DNA of 39,167 nucleotides from Streptomyces sp. (GTDB lineage Bacteria > Actinomycetota > Actinomycetes > Streptomycetales > Streptomycetaceae): contig JABFVM010000096.1 of NCBI GenBank assembly GCA_013362785.1, positions 1 to 39,167 of the forward strand, given 5' to 3'. Under the pieces are notes generated by a model. It was not told where the DNA came from. It did no database searches and saw only the letters and a list, made by a program, of their open reading frames with translations. The translations under genes were made by a program, and so were the position numbers. Of this stretch, positions 7,899 through 17,574 are shown piece after piece. The number at the start of each line of letters is the position of its first letter. Position 1 is the first letter of the stretch.

Positions 7899-8202
7899 CG
7901 GTGCCCGCGGTCGCGATGAACACGGTGACCGTGCGGACGGGGCGGGACCGTGGGAGCAGGGTGCGGGCCAGGGCCAGATAGCCGCAGGTGAGCTCCGCCC
8001 AGTCCTGTGCCCGGCGAGGGAGGCGGTGCCGATAGGCCGTGGCCCTGAGCCGCAGGGCGGTCACCGGGTCGGTGGGGATGCGGGCGGTGCTTGCGCGGGG
8101 GGCGAAGGGCGGGACCGACGGCGGCTCTGTGGAGGGGGCGGCCTCGGTGTTCACGTTCGCCGGTGCCGGGGTCGTCCGGCGGTTGAGCGTGCGTATACCC
8201 AT
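7741..8202 (-). CDS. Small hypothetical protein (153 aa), overlaps the DUF4184 gene
   Basis: No known domain recognised. The protein starts MGIRTLNRRTTPAPAN, has a central region rich in Arg and Leu (TALRLRATAYRHRLPRRAQDWAELTCGYLALARTLL) split by no membrane helix, a hydrophobic stretch VRTVTVFIATAGTV, then a low-complexity Ser/Gln and His/Pro tail. ATG at 8202 is chosen because AAGGA sits 8 nt upstream; the open frame runs further up to 8253 without a better site. The last 158 bp are antisense to the DUF4184 C-terminus, and both tails are simple-sequence, so one reading frame may have been extended passively by the repeat. The central part appears to be a genuine Streptomyces-type small protein; function unknown. 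Confidence 0.6.
   Translation of the reverse strand: MGIRTLNRRTTPAPANVNTEAAPSTEPPSVPPFAPRASTARIPTDPVTALRLRATAYRHRLPRRAQDWAELTCGYLALARTLLPRSRPVRTVTVFIATAGTVTEPQAGSPPDRPHPNASQSQSQSPSQSRSPHSHPHPYPHPHHQGPAPDATP
7809..7850. repeat. Seven tandem 6-bp units (GGCTCT-like)
   Basis: Forty-two bases made of seven near-identical hexamers GGCTCN/GGCTCT. On the plus strand they encode GS repeats in the DUF4184 tail; on the minus strand they encode alternating Ser/Gln or Ser/Pro residues in the opposing gene. Such a run is prone to slippage in whole hexamers, which would keep both frames open. Confidence 0.8.
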
Positions 8203-8330
8203 GACCGCATCCTTACGGGAGGCGGGGGTGGGGGGCGCTTTTGCGGGGGCCACGAGAGTGACGGGCCCTCCGGGGGTTGAGCCGGGTCCCTCTGTGGGTG
8301 CCGGGTTCTGGTGGTTTTGGGGCTGCCGGT

Positions 8331-8373
8331 AGTTCGTGGCTGGTCGCGCAGTTCCCCGCGCCCCTTCAGGGCG
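8331..8373. repeat. Streptomyces high-copy intergenic repeat (GGTCGCGCAGTTCCCCGCGCC type)
   Basis: The segment contains GTGGCTGGTCGCGC followed by AGTTCCCCGCGCCCCTTCAG. I recognise this as one of the most abundant dispersed intergenic sequences in Streptomyces chromosomes. It lies between the small hypothetical gene and polA. Its role is unknown. Confidence 0.65.
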
Positions 8374-8402
8374 TCGCAGTCACGCCTGTCCGATGACTCG
8401 CG

Positions 8403-8438
8403 GGATGCCGGGGCGGTTGGGTAACCGACCCGGCATCC
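8403..8438 (-). terminator. Strong hairpin terminator of polA
   Basis: GGATGCCGGG (8403-8412) pairs perfectly with CCCGGCATCC (8429-8438). Inside, after one mismatch, CGGTT (8414-8418) pairs with AACCG (8423-8427) around a 4-nt loop. It lies 22 nt downstream of the polA stop. There is no T-run, which is normal for Streptomyces terminators. Confidence 0.8.
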
Positions 8439-8460
8439 GAATGTGGCCGTGCCATCGGGG

Positions 8461-11187
8461 CTAGTGGGCTGCTGATTCCCAGTCCGGGCCTGCGCCGACC
8501 GAGACGCCCAGGGGGACGTTGAGGTGGACGGCGTTGGACATTTGCTGGCGGACCAGGGCTTCTGTGGCCTCTCGTTCGCCGGGGGCGATTTCGAGGACGA
8601 TTTCGTCGTGGACCTGGAGGAGCATGCGGGAGGTGAGGTCGGCCTCGCGCAGGGCCTGGTCGACCTTGAGCATGGCGATCTTGACGATGTCGGCCGCCGT
8701 GCCCTGGATGGGGGCGTTGAGGGCCATGCGCTCGGCGGCCTCGCGGCGCTGGCGGTTGTCGCTGTTGAGGTCGGGGAGGTAGCGGCGGCGGCCGAAGAGG
8801 GTCGCCGTGTAGCCGGTTGCCCGGGCCTCGTCGACGGCGCGGCGCAGATAGTCCCGTACGCCGCCGAACCGCTCGAAGTAGGCGTCCATCAGGGCGCGGG
8901 CCTCGCCCGCGTCGATGTTCAGCTGCTGGGAGAGGCCGAAGGCCGACAGACCGTACGCCAGGCCGTAGGACATGGCCTTGATCTTGCGGCGCATCTCCGC
9001 GTCCACCGCGGCGGGTTCCACGGCGAAGACCTGGGAGGCGGCCGTGGTGTGCAGGTCCTCGCCGGAGGTGAACGCCTGGATCAGGCCCTCGTCCTCGGAG
9101 AGGTGGGCCATCACGCGCAGTTCGATCTGGCTGTAGTCGGCCGTCATCAGGGACTCGAAGCCCTCGCCGACCACGAAGCCCCGGCGGATCGCCCGGCCCT
9201 CGTCGGTGCGGACGGGGATGTTCTGCAGGTTCGGGTCCGTCGAGGAAAGGCGGCCGGTCGCCGCGACCGTCTGGTTGAACGTGGTGTGGATCCGGCCGTC
9301 CGTCGCGATCGTCTTGATCAGGCCCTCGACGGTGACGCGGAGCTTCGCCTGCTCGCGGTGGCGGAGCATGATGACCGGCAGTTCGTTGTCGGTCTGGGTG
9401 GCGAGCCAGGCCAGGGCGTCGGCGTCCGTGGTGTAGCCGGTCTTCGTCTTCTTCGTCTTGGGCAGGGCGAGTTCGCCGAAGAGGACCTCCTGGAGCTGCT
9501 TGGGCGAGCCCAGGTTGAACTCGTGCCCGGCCGCCGCGTGCGCCTCCTTCACGGCCTGCTGCACGGCACCCGCGAACATCTGCTCCATGGCCTCCAGATG
9601 GGCCCGGTCGGCCGCGATGCCGTGCCGCTCCATGCGGGCCAGCAGGGCCGAGGTCGGCAGCTCCATGTCACGGAGCAGGTCCGCGGCGCCGACCTCCTCA
9701 AGGCGGCTCCCGAAGGCCTCGCCCAGGTCGAGGACCGCGCGGGCCTGGATCATCAGCGCCTCGGCCTCGGCGCCGTCGTCCGTACCGAAGGCCAGCTGGC
9801 CGTCGGCCGCGGCTGCGGGGGCCAGCTCGCGGTGCAGGTACTCCAGGGACAGCGCGTCCAGGTCGAAGGAGCGGCGGCCCGGCTTGACCAGGTAGGCGGC
9901 GAGCGCGGTGTCCATGCGCACGCCCTCGATGCTCCAGCCGTGCTCGGCGAAGACCCGCATCGCGCCCTTGGCGTTGTGGAAGACCTTCGGCCTGGTGGCG
10001 TCGGCCAGCCAGGCCGCGAGCGCCTTCTCGTCGGCCTCGTCCAGCTGCGAGGGGTCGAACCAGGCGGCGGCGCCGTCGGCCGCGGCGAGGGCGACCTCGG
10101 AGACGGAGCCGGCACCGAGCGCCCAGGTGTCGACGGTGGCCACACCCAGGGGCTCACCGCCGCGCCCGGTCAGCCAGGGGGCCAGCTCACCGGTGCCGAG
10201 CACGGAGCCGTCGATCTCCACGCCCTCCGTCGCGACCGGCGTGGTCTCGGCCTCCTCGGCGCCGGGGTCGACACCGTAGAGCCGCTCGCGCAGCGAGGGG
10301 TTACGGATCTCCAGGGTGTCCAGGATCATCGCGACGGCCTTGCGGTCGTACGGCTCGCGCGCGAGGTCGGTGACGGTCTTGGGCAGCTCGACGGCCCGCT
10401 CCAGCTCGGTCAGCCGGCGGTTCAGCTTGACGGCCTCCAGGTGGTCGCGGAGGTTCTGGCCGGCCTTGCCCTTGACCTCCTCGACGCGCTCGACCAGCTC
10501 CGCGAACGAGCCGAACTGGTTGATCCACTTCGCGGCGGTCTTCTCGCCGACGCCGGGGATGCCCGGGAGGTTGTCGGACGGGTCGCCGCGCAGGGCCGCG
10601 AAGTCGGGGTACTGGGCGGGCGTCAATCCGTACTTCTCGAAGACCTTCTCCGGGGTGAACCGGGTGAGCTCGGAGACGCCCTTCGTCGGGTACAGCACCG
10701 TGGTGTGCTCGCTGACCAGCTGGAAGGAGTCGCGGTCGCCGGTGACGATCAGCACCTCGAAGCCGGCGGCCTCGGCCTGGGTGGCGAGGGTGGCGATCAC
10801 GTCGTCGGCCTCGAAGCCGTCGACCGCGAACCGGGAGACGTGCATCGCGTCGAGCAGCTCGCCGATCAGCTCGACCTGGCCCTTGAACTCGTCCGGGGTC
10901 TTGGAGCGGTTCGCCTTGTACTCCGTGAACTCCGCGGAGCGCCAGGTCTTGCGGGACACGTCGAAGGCCACCGCGAAGTGGGTGGGCGCCTCGTCGCGCA
11001 GGGTGTTGGCCAGCATCGACGCGAAGCCGTAGATCGCGTTCGTCGGCTGGCCCGTCGCGGTCGTGAAGTTCTCCGCGGGCAGCGCGAAGAACGCTCGGTA
11101 GGCCAGCGAGTGCCCGTCCATGAGCATCAGGCGGGGCCGGCTGCCGCCGGGGTTGGTCTCGGTCTGCTTCGATGCTGTCTCTGCCAC
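8461..11187 (-). CDS. polA: DNA polymerase I
   Basis: A 908-aa replicative-repair polymerase that processes Okazaki fragments and fills repair gaps. The N-terminal 5'-3' exonuclease domain (residues about 18-310) starts PRLMLMDGHSLAYRAFF and includes VTGDRDSFQL and GIPGVGEKTAAKW. The middle domain has the fold of a 3'-5' exonuclease but I do not see its acidic catalytic residues, as in other actinobacterial PolA proteins, so proofreading is probably absent. The polymerase domain holds motif A TADYSQIE (Asp684), the O-helix RRKIKAMSYGLAYG (733-746) and motif C VHDE (860-862). GTG at 11187 is chosen because the protein family begins AETASKQ; AGGA lies about 9 nt upstream. The open frame continues to 11412 without support. 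It is divergent from the oxidoreductase gene, with a 205-bp gap. Confidence 0.95.
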   Translation of the reverse strand: MAETASKQTETNPGGSRPRLMLMDGHSLAYRAFFALPAENFTTATGQPTNAIYGFASMLANTLRDEAPTHFAVAFDVSRKTWRSAEFTEYKANRSKTPDEFKGQVELIGELLDAMHVSRFAVDGFEADDVIATLATQAEAAGFEVLIVTGDRDSFQLVSEHTTVLYPTKGVSELTRFTPEKVFEKYGLTPAQYPDFAALRGDPSDNLPGIPGVGEKTAAKWINQFGSFAELVERVEEVKGKAGQNLRDHLEAVKLNRRLTELERAVELPKTVTDLAREPYDRKAVAMILDTLEIRNPSLRERLYGVDPGAEEAETTPVATEGVEIDGSVLGTGELAPWLTGRGGEPLGVATVDTWALGAGSVSEVALAAADGAAAWFDPSQLDEADEKALAAWLADATRPKVFHNAKGAMRVFAEHGWSIEGVRMDTALAAYLVKPGRRSFDLDALSLEYLHRELAPAAAADGQLAFGTDDGAEAEALMIQARAVLDLGEAFGSRLEEVGAADLLRDMELPTSALLARMERHGIAADRAHLEAMEQMFAGAVQQAVKEAHAAAGHEFNLGSPKQLQEVLFGELALPKTKKTKTGYTTDADALAWLATQTDNELPVIMLRHREQAKLRVTVEGLIKTIATDGRIHTTFNQTVAATGRLSSTDPNLQNIPVRTDEGRAIRRGFVVGEGFESLMTADYSQIELRVMAHLSEDEGLIQAFTSGEDLHTTAASQVFAVEPAAVDAEMRRKIKAMSYGLAYGLSAFGLSQQLNIDAGEARALMDAYFERFGGVRDYLRRAVDEARATGYTATLFGRRRYLPDLNSDNRQRREAAERMALNAPIQGTAADIVKIAMLKVDQALREADLTSRMLLQVHDEIVLEIAPGEREATEALVRQQMSNAVHLNVPLGVSVGAGPDWESAAH

Positions 11188-11392
11188 GCCCACGATCCTG
11201 CCACGCCCCACTGACACTCGGTCCCCATCGGGGGTACGGCTCCCCCCGGGACCGCCGGGCTTCGCCGGGCCCGGCCCGTCTGGGCCGGTCTGGGCCCCCT
11301 CCCTCCCCGCTCCGGGCCACCCCGCGCACTGTCCGTCCCCCGTGCGAGGATCGGAGATGTAGCTCACACGTGTACGTGAAGGGGAGTGCGCG

Positions 11393-13672
<2,280 letters not shown>

Positions 13673-13726
13673 GCGTTTGCTCAGTCGACTGTCACCGACC
13701 GGGCAAGACGAACGGAGCCGGACCCC

Positions 13727-14215
13727 ATGGGCGAGCAGCAGCACGTGAAGTTCCCGCAAGAGGTCATCGACGAGTACGCCGCCCTCGGCGTCGACCTGCC
13801 GGCCCTGTTCTCCGCCGGGCACCTCGGGACCCGTATGGGTGTCCAGATAGTGGAAGCCTCCGCCGAGCGGGTTGTCGGGACCATGCCGGTGGAGGGGAAC
13901 ACCCAGCCTTACGGACTGCTGCACGGCGGCGCGTCCGCGGTGCTCGCCGAGACGCTGGGTTCGGTGGGGTCGATGCTGCACGCCGGCAGCTCCAAGCTCG
14001 CCGTCGGCGTGGACCTGAACTGCACCCACCACCGGGGCGCCCGCTCCGGCCTGGTGACCGGAGTGGCCACGCCGCTGCACCGGGGCCGCTCCACGGCGAC
14101 GTACGAGATCGTGATCAGTGACGAGCAGGGCAAGCGGGTGTGCAGTGCGCGGCTGACCTGTCTACTGCGGGACGTGAACCCCGGCGACGGGGAGCAGCTG
14201 CGCTCGGCGGGCTGA
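13727..14215 (+). CDS. PaaI family hotdog-fold thioesterase
   Basis: A 162-aa single-domain acyl-CoA thioesterase. The hotdog signature QPYGLLHGGASAVLAETLGS is present, with the usual His-Gly-Gly and catalytic Glu in AETLGS, followed by KLAVGVDLNCTHHRGARSG. Members hydrolyse aromatic or short-chain acyl-CoA in the cytoplasm; the exact substrate cannot be read from sequence. ATG at 13727 is preceded by CGGAGCC. The gene starts 54 nt after the oxidoreductase stop on the same strand, so they may be co-transcribed, and a perfect hairpin closes the unit at 14262-14295. Length is typical. Confidence 0.9.
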   Translation: MGEQQHVKFPQEVIDEYAALGVDLPALFSAGHLGTRMGVQIVEASAERVVGTMPVEGNTQPYGLLHGGASAVLAETLGSVGSMLHAGSSKLAVGVDLNCTHHRGARSGLVTGVATPLHRGRSTATYEIVISDEQGKRVCSARLTCLLRDVNPGDGEQLRSAG

Positions 14216-14261
14216 CACCCACGCCCCGACGACGTTGCGTCACGACCGGCGCCCGCCCAGC

Positions 14262-14295
14262 CGTGTGCTCTCGCACCCTCGTGCGAGAGCACACG
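14262..14295 (+). terminator. Perfect 15-bp inverted repeat downstream of the thioesterase gene
   Basis: CGTGTGCTCTCGCAC (14262-14276), loop CCTC, GTGCGAGAGCACACG (14281-14295). The stem has no mismatch. It lies 46 nt beyond the thioesterase stop and 61 nt before the promoter of the lipoprotein gene, so a terminator is the simplest reading; an operator is an alternative because the arms are long and palindromic. Confidence 0.65.
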
Positions 14296-14356
14296 CGCGT
14301 GACGGCCGGCACCCTCGCGTTGTCGTCGCGGCCAACCCCCCTACATTTCCCGGCCG

Positions 14357-14386
14357 TTGAAACCCGGGCGTCCGGCGGCATACCGT
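14357..14386 (+). promoter_or_regulatory. Candidate housekeeping promoter giving a leaderless lipoprotein mRNA
   Basis: TTGAAA (14357-14362), an 18-nt spacer, TACCGT (14381-14386), then 6 nt and the ATG at 14393. This matches the HrdB-type consensus (TTGAC, TAnnnT) with a transcription start at or within 1-2 nt of the A of ATG. The gene has no convincing ribosome binding site, which supports a leaderless transcript. Confidence 0.55.
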
Positions 14387-14392
14387 CGGGGT

Positions 14393-14806
14393 ATGACGAC
14401 GGGAGGAGCCCGCGGCAAAGGGGCGGTGCTCGCATTGGCGCTGCTGGCCGCCGGCCTGGCGGCCGGCTGCGGTCAGCCGGGCGCTCGCGACACCGCGGGC
14501 GGGACCGGAGCGAGCGCCAACTCGCCCTCCCCGTCGGCGACTCCGCCCGCTCAGCTGTGCGCGCAGATCATCGGCTACTGGTCGCGTCGGACGCTGGACG
14601 ACGACACCTACGGCGACTACCAGTCGATGGGCCTGTCCGACGGCCAGTACGAGATCCTGCGCAAGGTCGTGGACGCCGCCCGGGCGGAACGCGGGCGCAC
14701 GGACGCGCGGTCGGCCGAGCGACTGATCGACCGCCGGGCACGGGAGTTGTGCGAGAAGCGGTACCGGAACGGCGAGCCGACCGGAGGTCCGTGGGGGGCC
14801 GGATGA
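14393..14806 (+). CDS. Small secreted lipoprotein of unknown function
   Basis: A 137-aa protein with a type II signal peptide: MTTGGARGKG, a hydrophobic core of Ala/Leu, then the lipobox LAAGC with the lipidated Cys at residue 26. A Ser/Pro/Thr linker follows. The globular part (about residues 50-125) is helical and has two cysteines (AQLCAQ and RELCEK) that could form a disulfide, plus DDDTYGDYQSMGLSDGQYEIL. No family with known function recognised. ATG at 14393 is chosen because it gives the shortest standard signal peptide; the frame runs 12 codons further upstream to a site inside the probable promoter. It should be anchored on the outer face of the membrane. Confidence 0.75.
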   Translation: MTTGGARGKGAVLALALLAAGLAAGCGQPGARDTAGGTGASANSPSPSATPPAQLCAQIIGYWSRRTLDDDTYGDYQSMGLSDGQYEILRKVVDAARAERGRTDARSAERLIDRRARELCEKRYRNGEPTGGPWGAG

Positions 14807-15296
14807 GGAAATCCCCATTCCGCTTTCCGATGCCATATTCGTGCCCCATACACGAAAAGGGCGGTGAACGCCGAACACCTTTCCCGCCGGTAACTGTGCG
14901 TAATACGCCTGCAATACAGACCCCCCGCCTTCCCTGCGACACGCACCCTTCCCAGAAGTCCCCAGAAGCGCCCAGGTACCCTTCGGCAACGCATCGGGTA
15001 ATCACCAAAACACGTGAACACTCGTGAAAGAGCTACGCGCGAACGCTGCGAGTTCTCACAATGTGGACAGGGCGAATCGGCCGGAAATCCGCTCTTCCCC
15101 CCACGGAGTACCGCTCAGAGTTACCCCGTGTCATAACAAGAGCGTCACAGCCTTGGTCAGAGCCTCCTCCATGTTCCCCACACCCGCTTAGAGTCACGGC
15201 CAGTCACCGAGCCATCGGATTCGAAGTCACTTCGGCCCAGCGCTCGACTCGGCGCGTTCCGTGGGGAGCCGCCGTGCCAGGGAAAGGACCTGATTC
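14807..15296. other. 490-bp intergenic leader region upstream of the liv operon
   Basis: No convincing coding frame. The segment is clearly less GC-rich than its neighbours, especially 14810-15060. A short inverted repeat TTCGTG/CACGAA (near 14837-14856) follows the lipoprotein gene and could be a weak terminator. A TAGAGT at 15189-15194 fits a -10 element about 100 nt before the binding-protein start, but no matching -35 is visible. The AAAGGA ribosome binding site is next to the GTG at 15297. The length and composition suggest room for regulation of the transporter. Confidence 0.5.
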
Positions 15297-16526
15297 GTGC
15301 GTCAACGTTCGATCATCGCCATAACCGCCGCGCTCGCGGCGGGATCGCTGACACTCACGGCATGTGGGTCGCGTGACGACGACGGCGGCAGCAGCAACGG
15401 CGACAAGACCACAGTTGTGATCGGCGTCGACGCCCCGCTGACCGGCGACCTGTCGGCCCTCGGCCTGGGCATCAAGAACTCCGCCGACCTGGCCGCCAAG
15501 ACGGCCAACAAGAAGGAGTACGTCAAGGGCGTCGAGTTCAAGATCGAGTCGCTCGACGACCAGGCCCAGCCCTCCGTCGGCCAGCAGAACGCCCAGAAGT
15601 TCATCAGCAACAAGGACGTCCTCGGCGTCGTCGGCCCGCTGAACTCCAGCGTCTCGCAGCAGATGCAGAAGCCGTTCAACGACGCCGGCCTCACCCAGGT
15701 CTCCCCGGCCAACACCGGTACCGAGCTGACCCAGGGCGACGGCTGGAAGACCGGCGACTCGGTCCGCCAGTTCAAGACGTTCTTCCGCACGGCCACCACG
15801 GACGAGATCCAGGGTGCCTTCGCCGCCGACTACCTGTACAACCAGGCGAAGCTCAAGAAGGTCTACCTGATCGACGACCAGAAGACCTACGGCGCCGGCC
15901 TCGCCGCGTCCTTCAAGACGAACTTCACCAAGTTCGGCGGCACGATCGTCGGCAGCGACCACATCAACCCCGACGACCGTGACTTCAACGCCGTGGTCGC
16001 CAAGATCAAGAAGACCGGCGCCCAGGCCCTGTACTACGGCGGCGAGTACCCGGCCGCCGGCCCGCTGAGCCAGCAGCTCAAGGACAGCGGCCAGAACATC
16101 CCGCTCATGGGCGGCGACGGCATCTACTCCGGCGAGTTCCCGAAGCTGAACAAGAAGGCCGAGGGCGACCTCGCCACCTCCGTGGGCAAGCCGGTCGAGC
16201 AGCTCGACTCCGCCAAGACCTTCATCAAGGACTACGAGGCGGCGGGCTACGAGGACGCCTACGAGGCGTACGGCGGCCTCACCTACGACGCCACCTGGTC
16301 GATCATCGAGGCCGTCAAGCTGGCGGTCGAGGGCAACGACGGCAAGGTCCCGTCCGACGGCCGCAAGGCGGTCCTGGACGCCATGGCCAAGGTCAAGTTC
16401 GACGGCGTCACCGGCACCATCTCCTTCGACGAGTTCGGTGACACCACGAACCACACGATGACCGCGTACAAGGTCAAGAAGGGCGCCTGGGCGCCGGAGT
16501 TCAGCGGCGAACCCAAGCTGGACTGA
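15297..16526 (+). CDS. livJ: Branched-chain amino acid ABC transporter, substrate-binding lipoprotein
   Basis: A 409-aa periplasmic-type binding protein (Peripla_BP_6) that should capture Leu, Ile or Val outside the membrane and deliver it to LivHM. The signal peptide MRQRSIIAITAALAAGSLTL ends in the lipobox LTAC with Cys23. A Gly/Ser/Asp linker follows, then the two-lobed fold, with VVIGVDAPLTGDLSALGLGIKNSADLAAK at the start of lobe 1 and KKVYLIDDQKTYGAGLA at the hinge. GTG at 15297 is supported by AAAGGA 8 nt upstream and by the signal peptide. It is the first gene of the liv operon and is followed by a hairpin that could let the binding protein accumulate above the membrane subunits. Confidence 0.92.
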   Translation: MRQRSIIAITAALAAGSLTLTACGSRDDDGGSSNGDKTTVVIGVDAPLTGDLSALGLGIKNSADLAAKTANKKEYVKGVEFKIESLDDQAQPSVGQQNAQKFISNKDVLGVVGPLNSSVSQQMQKPFNDAGLTQVSPANTGTELTQGDGWKTGDSVRQFKTFFRTATTDEIQGAFAADYLYNQAKLKKVYLIDDQKTYGAGLAASFKTNFTKFGGTIVGSDHINPDDRDFNAVVAKIKKTGAQALYYGGEYPAAGPLSQQLKDSGQNIPLMGGDGIYSGEFPKLNKKAEGDLATSVGKPVEQLDSAKTFIKDYEAAGYEDAYEAYGGLTYDATWSIIEAVKLAVEGNDGKVPSDGRKAVLDAMAKVKFDGVTGTISFDEFGDTTNHTMTAYKVKKGAWAPEFSGEPKLD

Positions 16527-16570
16527 GCAGAGGACGAGTAAAGAACCCTCCCCATCACACATTGATCCAG

Positions 16571-16606
16571 GCCGCGCGGGATCGCCCACCAGCGCTCCCG
16601 CGCGGC
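16571..16606 (+). promoter_or_regulatory. Intercistronic hairpin between livJ and livH
   Basis: GCCGCGCGGGA (16571-16581) pairs perfectly with TCCCGCGCGGC (16596-16606), loop 14 nt. It lies in the only sizeable gap of the operon. Such structures usually attenuate read-through or protect the upstream message from exonucleases, giving more binding protein than permease. Confidence 0.6.
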
Positions 16607-16639
16607 GCCATATCCGAACCACTCCACGGAGGCCCTGCG

Positions 16640-17569
16640 GTGAACGAACTGCCGCAACAGCTGGCCAATGGACTCATCCTCGGCGCGATGTACGGACTCA
16701 TCGCGATCGGCTACACGATGGTCTACGGCATCGTCCAGCTCATCAACTTCGCCCACGGCGAGATCTTCATGGTCGGGGGCTTCGGGGCCCTCACCGTCTG
16801 GTTGGTACTTCCCGAGGGCTTCGGCCTCGCCGCCGCCGTCCCGCTCATGATCATTGGCGGCATCCTCGTATCGGTCGCCGTCGGCACGGCGGCGGAACGC
16901 TTCGCCTACCGGCCACTGCGCACCGCGCCACGGCTGGCCCCCCTCATCACCGCCATCGGCCTCTCCATCGTCCTCCAGCAGGCCGTGTGGATGTGGTACC
17001 CGGACGCGAAGAAGGACCATCCCTTCCCGCAGTTCGAAGGCGGCCCCGTCGACATACTCGGCGCCAACATCCAGCGCGGCGACCTCTTCGTCCTCATAGC
17101 CGCCCCGCTGTGCATGATCGCCCTGGGCCTGTTCGTCAACAAGACGCGCTCCGGCCGCGGCATGCAGGCCACCGCCCAGGACCCTGACACGGCCAAGCTG
17201 ATGGGCATCAACACCGACCGCATCATCGTCATGGCGTTCGCCATCGGTGCCGCGTTCGCCGCCATCGCCGCCGTCGCCTACGGCCTGAAGAACGGCCAGG
17301 TCGGCTTCCGGATGGGCTTCCTGATGGGCCTCAAGGCCTTCACGGCGGCCGTCCTCGGCGGCATCGGCAACATCTACGGCGCCATGCTCGGCGGTGTCGT
17401 GCTCGGCGTCGCCGAAGCCCTCGCCACCGGCTACATCGGCGACCTCCCGGGCATGGAACTCTTCGGCGGCGGCGCCTGGAAGGACGTATGGGCGTTCGCC
17501 CTCCTCATCCTCGTCCTCCTGTTCAGGCCACAGGGCCTGCTCGGCGAACGCGTCGCGGATCGGGCGTGA
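16640..17569 (+). CDS. livH: Branched-chain amino acid ABC transporter permease LivH
   Basis: A 309-aa inner-membrane permease with about eight hydrophobic helices. Family signatures include NGLILGAMYGLIAIGYTMVYG near the N-terminus, INFAHGEIFMVGGF and the conserved cytoplasmic loop RSGRGMQATAQDPDTAKLMGI, which contacts the ATPases. The C-terminal GGIGNIYGAMLGGVVLG is also typical. GTG at 16640 is preceded by GGAGG at 7 nt; the frame is open from 16562 but lacks a site there. Together with LivM it forms the translocation channel. The stop overlaps a possible GTG start for livM (GTGA at 17566-17569). Confidence 0.92.
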   Translation: MNELPQQLANGLILGAMYGLIAIGYTMVYGIVQLINFAHGEIFMVGGFGALTVWLVLPEGFGLAAAVPLMIIGGILVSVAVGTAAERFAYRPLRTAPRLAPLITAIGLSIVLQQAVWMWYPDAKKDHPFPQFEGGPVDILGANIQRGDLFVLIAAPLCMIALGLFVNKTRSGRGMQATAQDPDTAKLMGINTDRIIVMAFAIGAAFAAIAAVAYGLKNGQVGFRMGFLMGLKAFTAAVLGGIGNIYGAMLGGVVLGVAEALATGYIGDLPGMELFGGGAWKDVWAFALLILVLLFRPQGLLGERVADRA

Positions 17570-17574
17570 TACCC

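Noticed and set aside
15119..15150. GTTAC...GTCAC pairs resembling a GlnR box upstream of livJ
   Set aside because: The a-site copies are 24 nt apart instead of 22 and the GAAAC half-sites are missing.
17488..17574. Upstream extension of livM to 17488
   Set aside because: It lies inside livH in another frame and has no ribosome site; ATG at 17575 fits the family better.
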